NCBI GenBank assembly: GCA_002104905.1
Contig: MCFE01000894.1
Coordinates: 1-27,914, forward strand
Length of the DNA: 27,914 bases
Direction: 5' to 3'
DNA from: Basidiobolus meristosporus CBS 931.73
Lineage: Eukaryota; Basidiobolomycota; Basidiobolomycetes; Basidiobolales; Basidiobolaceae
Position 1 is the first letter of the stretch. Each line of letters starts with the position of its first letter. Position numbers and translations under genes: made by a program. Under the pieces are notes generated by a model. The model saw nothing but the letters and a program-made list of their open reading frames with translations. It was not told where the DNA came from and did no database searches. This document shows positions 20,043 through 27,914 of this stretch, one piece after another.

Positions 20043-20276
20043 TGTTTTAATATAAGATATGTTTTGGATATAAGAAACTTATCAAGACAGAATGCTAATA
20101 GTTGAACCGTTACTTACTCATTAGAAAGCGCTGTATTGATACATTTACAGATGTAATGCAGCTGTAACATTGAGTGAGAAGAGTCTCAGAATATTCAGGA
20201 GCATTCTGTAACAGTTTCAGGGCAATTATACAATAATGGTAAAAGTGCTAGTTGCATCTTGGCTATTCTGGAATAA
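20043..20276 (-). repeat. Truncated 5' LTR of copia relic B
   Basis: 234 bp align with the first ~245 bp of 11291-11672 in the same orientation, including TATTCAGGAGCATTCTGTAA at 20192-20211. The LTR stops abruptly at about 20276-20279, where the gypsy LTR fragment begins. Confidence 0.75.
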
Positions 20277-20532
20277 TCAGCAAATGAATCAGCAGATCCT
20301 TATCAGACAGTAGTAGATATATTTAGTAGGATCTCATTGGGTGATGATGATGCAATCAAATGAGTCATCAGCCATAGCCTACATTAGGAAGTACAATTAG
20401 TCAGCAATTGATATGGCAAAATGTATGTAAGGAGCTGCTGGAACCTCAATAAAAATCAGTTCAAGTTTTAGTGAATACAATACGAGCTAAACTCCTTATT
20501 CCTCTACAACTTGTATACCAAGACTTGTAATA
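20277..20532 (+). repeat. Truncated 5' LTR of gypsy relic C
   Basis: 256 bp matching the sense-3' two-thirds of the gypsy LTR on the plus strand, with about 14 substitutions. The first ~112 bp are missing. TATGTAAGG replaces the TATA box word TATATAAGG. A diverged primer site (TGGTAGTAGCAATAACC, 20534-20550) follows. Confidence 0.9.
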
Positions 20533-21489
20533 TTGGTAGTAGCAATAACCAGAAACATCCCTCCTGAAGAAAGAAGAAGCCTCCCTCAAGATGTCCAAAA
20601 ATTCAGAATGGAAGAATACTATGCAACAATTCCTGGCCCAGCAGCAACAAGGAATGACTACCATGGCCCAAAGCCAGCAAAACCCTGTTACAAGCAACTT
20701 TAGTGTGAGGGTCAACCGGTACCATAATAGAGTCAATGAAAACCTAGAACTTAGCTCTTCCAGATTGAAGAAGCTTTCAAGGCCAACTGAATTGCTCCAG
20801 AAAACAAGTTACATTTTGCAGCCTCTTACCTGGCAGATGCAGCCTTTCAGTGGTACCACAACAAGAGCAGGTCAGCTACCATGATTGGATACTCTACAAT
20901 CTCTACCTGGGATGAGTTTGTGCCAGAAATTCAGGACGCCTTTGACCCCCACACCTACAGACACTGCTAAGAAGAAAGCTGAAGAAACTCAGACAATAAG
21001 GAATGGTCTAAGAGTACATCTATGAATATAGATGTCTACTTGGGCAAATTGAAAGAATGGACCCTCTGGATCAAGTTGAATACTTTATTGATGGGTTGAA
21101 AGAACAAACTTGTAAGGAAGTGAATTATTGAAGATATTAGACTATTGAAGCAGCCATCAAGATTGCCTTTGACTATGACTCAGCTATGTTTGGAGTTGGG
21201 GAGCCCTCAATGACTAATCAGAGAGACTACAATCACTATACAAGAAGACAATCAGAAGCAGTGCCAATGGAAATAGAAGCTATGCAGAAGAATCCTACAT
21301 CAGAGGATGTAAGAAGAAAGGACTTTGCTGCAATTGCCACCAGCAGGGACATATTGCAAAGTACTGCCCTTAGAGAAGAAATGGACACCAGCCATCAAGA
21401 AAATTTAACCACATTGAGGCCCTGGAGCATAGTACCAGGAGGATGAACTTGAAGAGGACTCAGAACTCACCTTCCATATGACAGAAGAT
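20533..21489 (+). pseudogene. Gypsy relic C: decayed gag
   Basis: Plus-strand Gag begins at ATG 20591 (MSKNSEWKNTMQQFLAQQQ) and aligns with residues 1 to about 311 of the intact Gag-Pol. It lacks ten residues of the Gln-rich run seen in the intact copies. A frameshift near 20750 breaks the frame, and stops stand where RQKGMVQE and NYRRPQT are expected. From 21186 the segment FGVGEPSMTNQRDYNHY is readable. The knuckle region is frameshifted. Similarity ends at about 21489, just after FHMTED, so protease and all of Pol are missing. Non-functional. Confidence 0.9.
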
Positions 21490-22232
21490 TAGACTTCTTC
21501 CATTGTACTGTGCCAGTGTGTCTGGTGCAATCAGTGGTCTTTAAGAGCAATTGGGAGCAATATTGTAGCTACCAGTAGGCTGGATTGCTCTTGGACAATT
21601 TTGCACCATGTGGGACAATCTTGCACACTATGGCACAATCTGACACAACGAGGTTGGCACAAAAGATTGTGCCCACTTGTAATGTTTGCATCACATGTGC
21701 AATTGGATACCGCTATTATGGTAGGTAAAACCCAGTATTTGGATATGTTTCTTCAATAAAATGGAAATAAATGCGTATCACACTATAAGCTACACTGATA
21801 CTTACCATTTTTGTTACCATCACCCCAATTGCATGGTATTTCAGTGGTTAATTGGTTCAAAAGTACCCTGAAGCTTTCAGCCCCAATTGGCTCTTTGACC
21901 AATACACAAGCTACCTGATTTACCATTAAATATCCCATTTTGCCCATTAAGCAAGTAAATCCCTGATCCTAGTGATTGGACTAGGTGTCATAGCTAGCAT
22001 ACTACCAAATGTATGGGTGCAAATCAGATCAAATGGCTGCACTGGTGCCACAGATGATGTATACATATGCACGGTGTCTATTTATAGGGGTCCTGTCACA
22101 AATGTGAAACAACCTTGATATTGCTTATATCAAAAATTTAGAGATCACTGATTTGCAATGGCTCAATGCGGATTGCAAAAAAAAATGAGTTGTTTGGATC
22201 AATACAGATAATAGCAATTCAATGCAATTACA
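21490..22232. other. No recognisable gene; contains a short tandem/inverted repeat array
   Basis: No ORF or known element part is visible. The only clear structure is the array at 21593-21673. The remainder is AT-rich sequence. Confidence 0.35.
21593..21673. repeat. Three 20-bp tandem units plus inverted unit
   Basis: Three diverged 20-bp units start at 21593, 21613 and 21633, with consensus close to GGACAATCTTGCACACTATG. They are followed by a perfect 7-bp hairpin GGCACAA-AAGA-TTGTGCC (21656-21673), whose right part AAGATTGTGC is the reverse complement of the unit core GCACAATCTT. Direct and inverted copies of one short motif resemble transposase-binding subterminal repeats. Confidence 0.7.
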
Positions 22233-22718
22233 TCATCTTCTCCTAGGCTTTTTTCTCACCGGGATTATTACTGAAGCATTTGGTAGTGATTCACTTTGCA
22301 CACCTAAATTACTTTCTTGTTGACTATCATCTTGTCTACTTGAGTATTTGTAGTCAGTATTTTGCCTCCTGGTTGATGAGTGCAATACTGCAGCTTGGCC
22401 ATGCTGAATTGCTCCAGATGATGCAACTGAGCTGGCCTGCAGTGCTATGTGCTGACATGTTCTTTTACTTTCCAAAGGCTCTGGTGGTGGAGGCACTTCA
22501 TGTGGGTCATCATCCTGCAGTTCACCAGTAGAAACTTGCTGATGGTCAGGTGTAATGGCACATGCAGATGCAACTTGATGTGCTGGCTTGGCCCTTGGCT
22601 GAGTTCAATGTGATGCAGCTTGTTGACATGATTTGGCTTGCTCCAATGGACTTGTGTCTTTTTGAGCAGTTTGGCAGGTTCTGGTGGTTTTGCTCTGAAG
22701 TGCACATGTTGACCCAAT
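22233..22718 (-). pseudogene. Gln/Ser-rich minus-strand frame of unknown family
   Basis: One minus-strand frame is open from about 22718 to its stop at 22233, except for a single TGA at 22605-22607. It has no ATG. The apparent start at 22496 is a GTG inside the frame. The protein is low-complexity, rich in Gln, Ser, Ala and Pro (for example DDDPHEVPPPPEPLESK), and ends with a basic tail (VRKKPRRR) that could be a nuclear-localisation type. It looks like the C-terminal, disordered part of a protein whose start is lost. An overlapping ORF at 22445-22768 in another frame is probably a shadow. No family is assigned. Confidence 0.3.
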
Positions 22719-22768
22719 TCACATTGAGTCAATGCAGGGTGCTGTAGTGGGGTGACAGTGACACCCAC

Positions 22769-23110
22769 TGACAGATGTGCTTATTCCCTTATTTTCTACT
22801 TTCATATATCTCTACCACACTTATTTTAGTTTTATCCCATTTGTCTTACCCAATCAGTACTATCCCATAAGCCGGTTGACTATCACACCTGCTTACCCTA
22901 TTGCATAAGTTACCCCTCACTTTATGTAGATTACTAGCTATAAGTGTTTCTATATTAGGCAAGTACCCGCGCCAGTACCTGTGACACATGATCAACCTGT
23001 GTTACCATCCCTACCATTTCCATACCATATATGGTATCCCTATGTTACACAGGTTTCAGAATACTGACTCCTGATTGGTTAGATGTGCTGTGCCTCTTAG
23101 AACCTTCCGG
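22769..23110. other. No recognisable gene; nested palindrome near right end
   Basis: No ORF. The stretch 22994-23055 holds a perfect 9-bp inverted repeat (AACCTGTGT / ACACAGGTT) around a perfect 16-bp palindrome ATACCATATATGGTAT (23022-23037). The gypsy copy 2 LTR starts at 23111. Confidence 0.4.
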
Positions 23111-23478
23111 TGTTACAAGTCTTGGTATAAGAGTTGTAGAGGAATAGGGAGTTTAGCTAGTATTGTATTCACTAAAACTTGAACTGATTTTTATTGAGGT
23201 TCCAGCAGCTCCTTATATACATTTTGCCAGATCAATTGCTGACTAATTGTATTTCCTAATGTAGGTTGTGGCTGATGACTCATTTGATTGCATCATCATC
23301 ACCCAATAAGATCCTACTTAATATATCTATTTCTGTCTGATAAGGATCTGCTGATTCATTTGCTGACTAATGCTACTGCTTTCATAGATAATACTGATGT
23401 ACTGATAACCTAAACATATACTAACTGATTTGACTAAAAACTGATCTAACTTAAACATTCAAGCGGCAGATCATAACA
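23111..23478 (-). repeat. 3' LTR of gypsy copy 2
   Basis: 368 bp with TGTTA/TAACA ends, identical by eye to the LTRs of copy 1. The polypurine tract (23479-23490, sense AGTAGGGGAGAA) lies directly outside it. Confidence 0.95.
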
Positions 23479-23488
23479 TTCTCCCCTA

Positions 23489-26400
23489 CTAAAGTTGAGA
23501 GGGTTCTCCTGAATCTCTTTTCTTGTGATACCAATATCTTGATGGTTCAGTATTATCAGCAAGTCTTGCAAGCTTGAGTCTGTCCCTATGCACTAAGTCT
23601 TCCCGGATATTGCCTTGTTTGTCCACCAGTTGGTAAGTTGCAAATGGACATTCTCTGATGATCTTGAATGGTCCTGTCCATTGTGGCTCAAACTTCTTCC
23701 GAGTGTTGTTTCTTAGCAATACAAAGTTCCCAACTGTCAATGCTTCTGGTGCTATAGTCTTATCAAATCTCTGCTTCATCTTTTCTGCACTTTGAGATAC
23801 TTTGGTCTGTGCCTCTTGACGTCTTTGTTCCAGTTGCTGGTGTCTACTTGGCTGACTGAGTTCATCTTCTAAGGTGTCTGTAAGCTTTGGTTGTGTGAGA
23901 TCTCCTGGAATCCTTGGTTTACATCCATAAACTAAGTAAAATGGTGATTGATGGGTGGTGTTGTGTACTCTGACTCTGCATGCAAAGAGTGCTTGGTCTA
24001 TATACTCATCCCATCTACTGACAACTCCATTTGCATACTTGGTCAGCATTTTTCCAAATAATCCATTAAACCGCTCAGTGACTCCATTAGTTCTGGGGTG
24101 ATATGCCGAGGTTTTCAAGTGTCTGATCTGCTGCATTTCCAGGTAAGCCTCTAATGTCTTTGCCATAAAGTTTGCACCTCTATCGGATAAGATCTCCACA
24201 GGGCATCCAAACTTCATCAGGATCTCATGGTAAATGAAACTTGCAACTTCTTGTTCACTGGCTATTGGTACAGCTTTAGCAACTGGCCATTTAGTGGCAT
24301 GGTCAATTGCTACTAGGATCCAACGGTTGCATTTCCTGGTAGTTGGCAGTCTTCCAATAAAGTCAATTCCCCATCTCTCAAATGGTCTTACAGGCTCCAA
24401 AGGGAAGAGTTCGGCAATTCTTTGTGGCTGGCCTTGATTGATTTGGCAGTTTGGGCATGTTTTTACTAGCTTCTCAATGTCTTGTTTCATTCTGGGCCAC
24501 CATGCTCTGGCTTTTACAAGGCTATAGGTTCCTTCAATCCCAAGATGTCCATATCCATTGTGTAGCTTATGTATTAAATCCAGGCGAGCAACATAAGGAC
24601 AATAGGCAATAGGGCTTCCATCAACAATTCGGTAGAGTGTTTCATTCTGTACAACAAATTTGCTGGCCTCATCACGGATTATCTTCTTGATATCTTCATC
24701 CACCTCATTAGGAATGGCTTGGTCCTCCAAGTACTTTGGTAATAGGCTAGGCCAATCTGATTCATGCACCAAGTTGAGTTGTGCAACTTGATCTAATCTT
24801 GATAAGGCATCAGCAACCGTGTTGTTTTTTCCAGGACAGTAGACAATCTTCAGGTCAAATTGCTGAATGTATTCACTCCATCTTGTCATTCTTCTAGAGA
24901 GTACCTTCTGAGTAAATATATACTTGAGGGAGGCATGATCAGTCTTCACAGTGCATTTGACTCCTTCAATATAGCATCTCCATGTCTTCAAACAGTGTAT
25001 TATAGCAAGCATCTCCTTCTCATGAACTGGATAGTTTTGTTCTGCTGAGTTCAGTTTCTTGGATTCAAAGGCAACAGGGTAGTCCTTTCCCTCGTGTTCT
25101 TGGCTCAGCACTCCACCAATTGCATAATCTGAAGCATCTGTGCACAGAGTGAACTCTTTTCTGAAGTCTGGTATTCTTAAGCTTGGCAGCTTAGCAAGTT
25201 CATTCTTTAGTGTCTGGAAGGCAGTCTCACAAGCTATGTCCCACTTGTAGGTATTGTCTTTCTTGAGGATATCAGTTAAAGGGGCTGCAATACTTGCAAA
25301 TGACTTGACAAATCTCCGATAATAGGAAACCATTCCAAGGAAGGATCTGAGTTCTGATATGCTATGGGGCTGCTTCAAATTCTTGATTACTTCCACCTTC
25401 TTGGGGTCTAAGGTTACTCCTGTGCTAGTCACTATGTGTCCCAGATATTCTACGTGTTCCTTGAAGAATTCACACTTGGCTAGCTTGCCATATAGCTTGT
25501 TCTCTCTTAGTTTCTTCAAGACCTTTTCAATGTGCACCATGTGATCCTTTTCTGTCATGCTGTATATCAATATGTCATCCAGGTAGATTATCACAAACTT
25601 GTCTAAGTACTCCTGAAAGACAGTCTGCATCAGCGTCATGAATGTTGCAGGGGCATTAGTGAGGCCAAAACTCATGACTAAGTACTCGTAATGTCCATAT
25701 CTGGTCCTGAATGCTGTCTTAGGGATATCTTCTGGTTTCACCCTAATCTGGTTGTATCCTGACATGAGGTCGATCTTGCTGAAAATAGTGGCTCCATTAA
25801 GTTGGTCCAAAAGCTCATCAATCCGAGGTATGGGGTACTTATTCTTGACGGTAACTGAGTTCAGGGCTCTGTAGTCAATGCACATCCTAAGTGTTCCATC
25901 CTTCTTTTTCACAAAAAGCACTGGTGCTCCCCAAGGTGACTTGCTGGGCCTGATGTATCCTTGCTCCAATAGCTGATCAATTTGTTTCTTCATTTCCTCC
26001 AATTCCAATGGACTCATTCTGTAAGGTGTCTTGCTCACTGGAGGGCTATCTCCTGTGTCAATGGCATGATCCACGTCTCTGACTGGTGGTAGGCTTACAA
26101 GCTCATCTGGAAACACGTCTGAATATTTCTTCAAGAGAGTCTGGACCTGCTGGGGTGCTAGGATAGAGGAATCCTCCTGTAATACCGCCATGAGGAACAT
26201 CTGGGTACCTTTTCTAAGTGCTCTACAGAACTGGGTCTTGCTAAGTTCACTTGTCTCACACACACTGGAATTGACCAAGTTGAAATCCAGCCTGGCAGGT
26301 AATAGCTCATAGGTCTTGTTGTCTTTTTGGATCTGAGTAGCATGGGTTCTCCAGTTGATTGATGGATCACGACAAAATAGCCAGGTTTTCCCAAGTACAA

Positions 26401-27622
26401 GGTCAAACTTGCAGTTCCCAAATATATAAGCCTGTAGGTCTTCTTCATAGTCATTGATCTTCATTCTTACTGGCTGGGTAATACGGTTGATTATGTGGGA
26501 GTTCCCATCAGCTGTGGAGACTGAAGTTGATTTGGTAGGTTCCGAGTTGATTCCAGCTTTCAAAGCAAATTGCTCTGACATGTACTCATGCGATGCTCCT
26601 GAGTCAATCATGATCTTGGCAGGTACTCCATTGATTGCTCCATTCAGGTACAATAACTTCCCTGAGTTTGAAGTCATTTGGGACAAGTACTCTTCTGTCA
26701 TATGGAAGGTGAGTTCCGAGTCTTCTTCAAGCTCATCTTCCTCATTATTGTGTTCATGGGACTCAATATGGTTGAAGGTTCTTGTTGGCTGGTGTCCATT
26801 TCTTTTCTGAGGGCAGTACTTTGCAATATGTCCCTGCTGGTGGCAATTGAAGCAAAGTCCTCTCTTCTTGCATTCTTCTGAGGAGGGATTCTTCTGCATA
26901 GCGTCTATTTCCATTGGTACTGCTTCTGATTGTCTTCTTTCATAATGATTATAGCCTTTCTGACTAGTCACTGTAGGCTTCCCAACTCCAAACATAGCTG
27001 AGTCATAGTCAATGGCAATCTTGATGGCTTCTTCAATAGTCTGAGGTCTTCGGTAATTGACTTCCTTGCGAGTTCTTTCTTTCAACCCATCAATAAAGTA
27101 CTCAACTTGATCCAAGGGGTCCATTCTTTCAATTTGTCCAAGTAGACATCTGTACTCATAGATGTATTCTTGCACCATTCCTTTCTGTCTGAGTGTCTTT
27201 AACTTCCTTCTTAGTAGTGTCTGCTGGTGTGGAGGTTCAAAAGCATCCTGAATTTCCGACACAAACTCATCCCAGGTAGAGATTGTAGAGCATCCCATCA
27301 TAGTAGCTGACCTGATCTTGTTGTGGTACCACTGTAAAGCTGCATCTGCCAGGTAAGAAGCTGCATAATGCAACTTGCTCTCTGGAGCAATTCCTTTAGC
27401 TTTAAAAGCTTCTTCAATCTGAAAGAGCCAAGTTCCCAGGTTTTCATTGACTCTGCCATGGTACCGGTTGACCTTCACACTAAAGTTGCTCTTGACAGGG
27501 CTTTGCTGGCTCTGAGCCATGGTAGTCATTCCTTGTTGCTGTTGGCTGAGGATCTGGAGTAGCTGTTGCTGTTGGGCCAGGATTTGCTGCATGGCATTCT
27601 TCCATTCTTGATTGTCCGACAT
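23489..27622 (-). CDS. Ty3/gypsy Gag-Pol polyprotein (copy 2)
   Basis: 1377 codons from ATG 27622 to TAG 23489, uninterrupted. All motifs listed for copy 1 are kept at the same residue numbers: knuckle C257-C270, protease D340, YLDD 680-683, RNase H D829/E870/D895, integrase D1087/D1147/E1183. Four residues differ from copy 1: Ser for Leu at 360, Asp for Asn at 419, Gln for Leu at 905, and His for Gln at 1224. Gln905 agrees with the usual FTQK motif near the end of RNase H, so this copy keeps the common form there. Asn at 419 (the NPxI-W motif after the protease) is the common form in copy 1 and is Asp here. Both silent differences seen are transitions (25490, 27101). Both copies look coding-competent. 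Confidence 0.96.
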   Translation of the reverse strand: MSDNQEWKNAMQQILAQQQQLLQILSQQQQGMTTMAQSQQSPVKSNFSVKVNRYHGRVNENLGTWLFQIEEAFKAKGIAPESKLHYAASYLADAALQWYHNKIRSATMMGCSTISTWDEFVSEIQDAFEPPHQQTLLRRKLKTLRQKGMVQEYIYEYRCLLGQIERMDPLDQVEYFIDGLKERTRKEVNYRRPQTIEEAIKIAIDYDSAMFGVGKPTVTSQKGYNHYERRQSEAVPMEIDAMQKNPSSEECKKRGLCFNCHQQGHIAKYCPQKRNGHQPTRTFNHIESHEHNNEEDELEEDSELTFHMTEEYLSQMTSNSGKLLYLNGAINGVPAKIMIDSGASHEYMSEQFALKAGINSEPTKSTSVSTADGNSHIINRITQPVRMKINDYEEDLQAYIFGNCKFDLVLGKTWLFCRDPSINWRTHATQIQKDNKTYELLPARLDFNLVNSSVCETSELSKTQFCRALRKGTQMFLMAVLQEDSSILAPQQVQTLLKKYSDVFPDELVSLPPVRDVDHAIDTGDSPPVSKTPYRMSPLELEEMKKQIDQLLEQGYIRPSKSPWGAPVLFVKKKDGTLRMCIDYRALNSVTVKNKYPIPRIDELLDQLNGATIFSKIDLMSGYNQIRVKPEDIPKTAFRTRYGHYEYLVMSFGLTNAPATFMTLMQTVFQEYLDKFVIIYLDDILIYSMTEKDHMVHIEKVLKKLRENKLYGKLAKCEFFKEHVEYLGHIVTSTGVTLDPKKVEVIKNLKQPHSISELRSFLGMVSYYRRFVKSFASIAAPLTDILKKDNTYKWDIACETAFQTLKNELAKLPSLRIPDFRKEFTLCTDASDYAIGGVLSQEHEGKDYPVAFESKKLNSAEQNYPVHEKEMLAIIHCLKTWRCYIEGVKCTVKTDHASLKYIFTQKVLSRRMTRWSEYIQQFDLKIVYCPGKNNTVADALSRLDQVAQLNLVHESDWPSLLPKYLEDQAIPNEVDEDIKKIIRDEASKFVVQNETLYRIVDGSPIAYCPYVARLDLIHKLHNGYGHLGIEGTYSLVKARAWWPRMKQDIEKLVKTCPNCQINQGQPQRIAELFPLEPVRPFERWGIDFIGRLPTTRKCNRWILVAIDHATKWPVAKAVPIASEQEVASFIYHEILMKFGCPVEILSDRGANFMAKTLEAYLEMQQIRHLKTSAYHPRTNGVTERFNGLFGKMLTKYANGVVSRWDEYIDQALFACRVRVHNTTHQSPFYLVYGCKPRIPGDLTQPKLTDTLEDELSQPSRHQQLEQRRQEAQTKVSQSAEKMKQRFDKTIAPEALTVGNFVLLRNNTRKKFEPQWTGPFKIIRECPFATYQLVDKQGNIREDLVHRDRLKLARLADNTEPSRYWYHKKRDSGEPSQL

Positions 27623-27680
27623 CTTGAGGGTGGTTTCTTCTTTCTTCAGGAGGGAGGTTTCTGGTTATCGCTGCTACCAA
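27623..27680 (-). other. Gypsy copy 2 leader with primer binding site
   Basis: The same 58-bp leader as copy 1, with TGGTAGCAGCG on the sense strand at 27669-27679, one base inside the LTR. It fits an initiator tRNA-Met 3' end. Confidence 0.75.
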
Positions 27681-27914
27681 TGTTACAAGTCTTGGTATAA
27701 GAGTTGTAGAGGAATAGGGAGTTTAGCTAGTATTGTATTCACTAAAACTTGAACTGATTTTTATTGAGGTTCCAGCAGCTCCTTATATACATTTTGCCAG
27801 ATCAATTGCTGACTAATTGTATTTCCTAATGTAGGTTGTGGCTGATGACTCATTTGATTGCATCATCATCACCCAATAAGATCCTACTTAATATATCTAT
27901 TTCTGTCTGATAAG
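27681..27914 (-). repeat. 5' LTR of gypsy copy 2, partial at window end
   Basis: The first 234 bp (plus-strand order) of the 368-bp LTR, identical by eye to the other intact LTRs. It includes the TATA box word TATATAAG on the sense strand (27782-27789). The rest lies beyond the window. Confidence 0.93.

Larger units (their letters stand above)
18900..20276 (-). mobile_element. Ty1/copia element relic B (5' end)
   Basis: The minus-strand 5' part of a copia element related to relic A: truncated 5' LTR (20043-20276), primer site, gag, and protease. It stops at about 18900 near the start of the pre-integrase region. The stretch 18930-19460 aligns with 13740-14330 of relic A. Stops and frameshifts are frequent. 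Confidence 0.8.
23111..27914 (-). mobile_element. Intact Ty3/gypsy LTR retrotransposon, copy 2 (cut by window end)
   Basis: The same element as 6288-11225 in the same orientation, collinear at a constant offset of 16823 with no indel seen. The window ends 234 bp into its 368-bp 5' LTR. Differences seen from copy 1 are six bases in the coding region. The target duplication cannot be checked because the right flank is outside the window. Confidence 0.95.

Noticed and set aside
15375-21489. Repeat-induced point mutation (RIP) in old gypsy fragments
   Set aside because: The differences from the intact LTR are a mixture of transitions and transversions in both directions, not dominated by C-to-T/G-to-A. 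The two intact copies also coexist without such changes.
1-27914. tRNA genes, rRNA and CRISPR arrays
   Set aside because: No cloverleaf-like segment or regularly spaced direct repeats with unique spacers were found by reading; the tRNA-like words are primer binding sites.
23111-27914. Chromodomain at the integrase C-terminus of the gypsy elements
   Set aside because: After the GPF module only ~58 residues remain and they lack the aromatic/acidic pattern of a chromodomain.

Overview
This AT-rich 27.9 kb window is almost entirely transposable-element sequence. I see no convincing host gene, tRNA, rRNA or CRISPR array. The likely source is a fungus, probably a basidiomycete. The reason is the mix of a tnp2-type (CACTA/Plavaka-like) transposase, non-chromodomain Ty3/gypsy elements and Ty1/copia relics, a combination common in repeat-rich basidiomycete genomes. 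The species cannot be fixed from this sequence.

Layout. Positions 1-6287 hold a decayed DNA transposon region. On the minus strand is an unassigned coiled-coil protein gene (1680 down to 8), broken by a stop and frameshifts and carrying a 207-bp duplication in its 3' half. Facing away from it on the plus strand is a broken tnp2-type transposase (1903-4593). Right behind it lies a second, shorter and internally deleted copy of the same transposase (5110-5640). Each copy is followed by a related non-coding tail.

Positions 6288-11225 are a complete, apparently intact Ty3/gypsy retrotransposon on the minus strand: 368-bp LTRs with no difference seen between them, an initiator-Met-type primer binding site, a polypurine tract and one 1377-codon Gag-Pol frame. 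A second copy fills 23111 to the window end and is cut by that end inside its 5' LTR. It is collinear with the first without indels (constant offset 16823). I found six base differences between them, four changing the protein.

Between the two intact copies is older debris. There is a copia element with two internal deletions (11291-about 14330) and a truncated gypsy LTR (15375-15629). A copia solo LTR lies in the opposite orientation (about 18204-18574). A second copia relic keeps gag, a degraded protease site, a half-tRNA-type primer site and a truncated 5' LTR (about 18900-20276). That relic is fused directly to a truncated, decayed plus-strand gypsy 5' end (20277-21489). Unassigned stretches include a diverged repeat pair (14700-15060 and 17760-18120), a 20-bp tandem array followed by its inverted motif (21593-21673), a broken Gln/Ser-rich minus-strand frame (22233-22718) and a nested palindrome (22994-23055).

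How it fits together: only the two gypsy copies look able to make functional proteins. Gag, protease, reverse transcriptase, RNase H and integrase would all come from one polyprotein. Everything else is inactive by visible stops, frameshifts or deletions. I found no clear evidence of a new defence or metabolic system. The least explained pieces are the divergent coiled-coil gene beside the transposase, the subterminal-like repeat array, and the diverged repeat pair.
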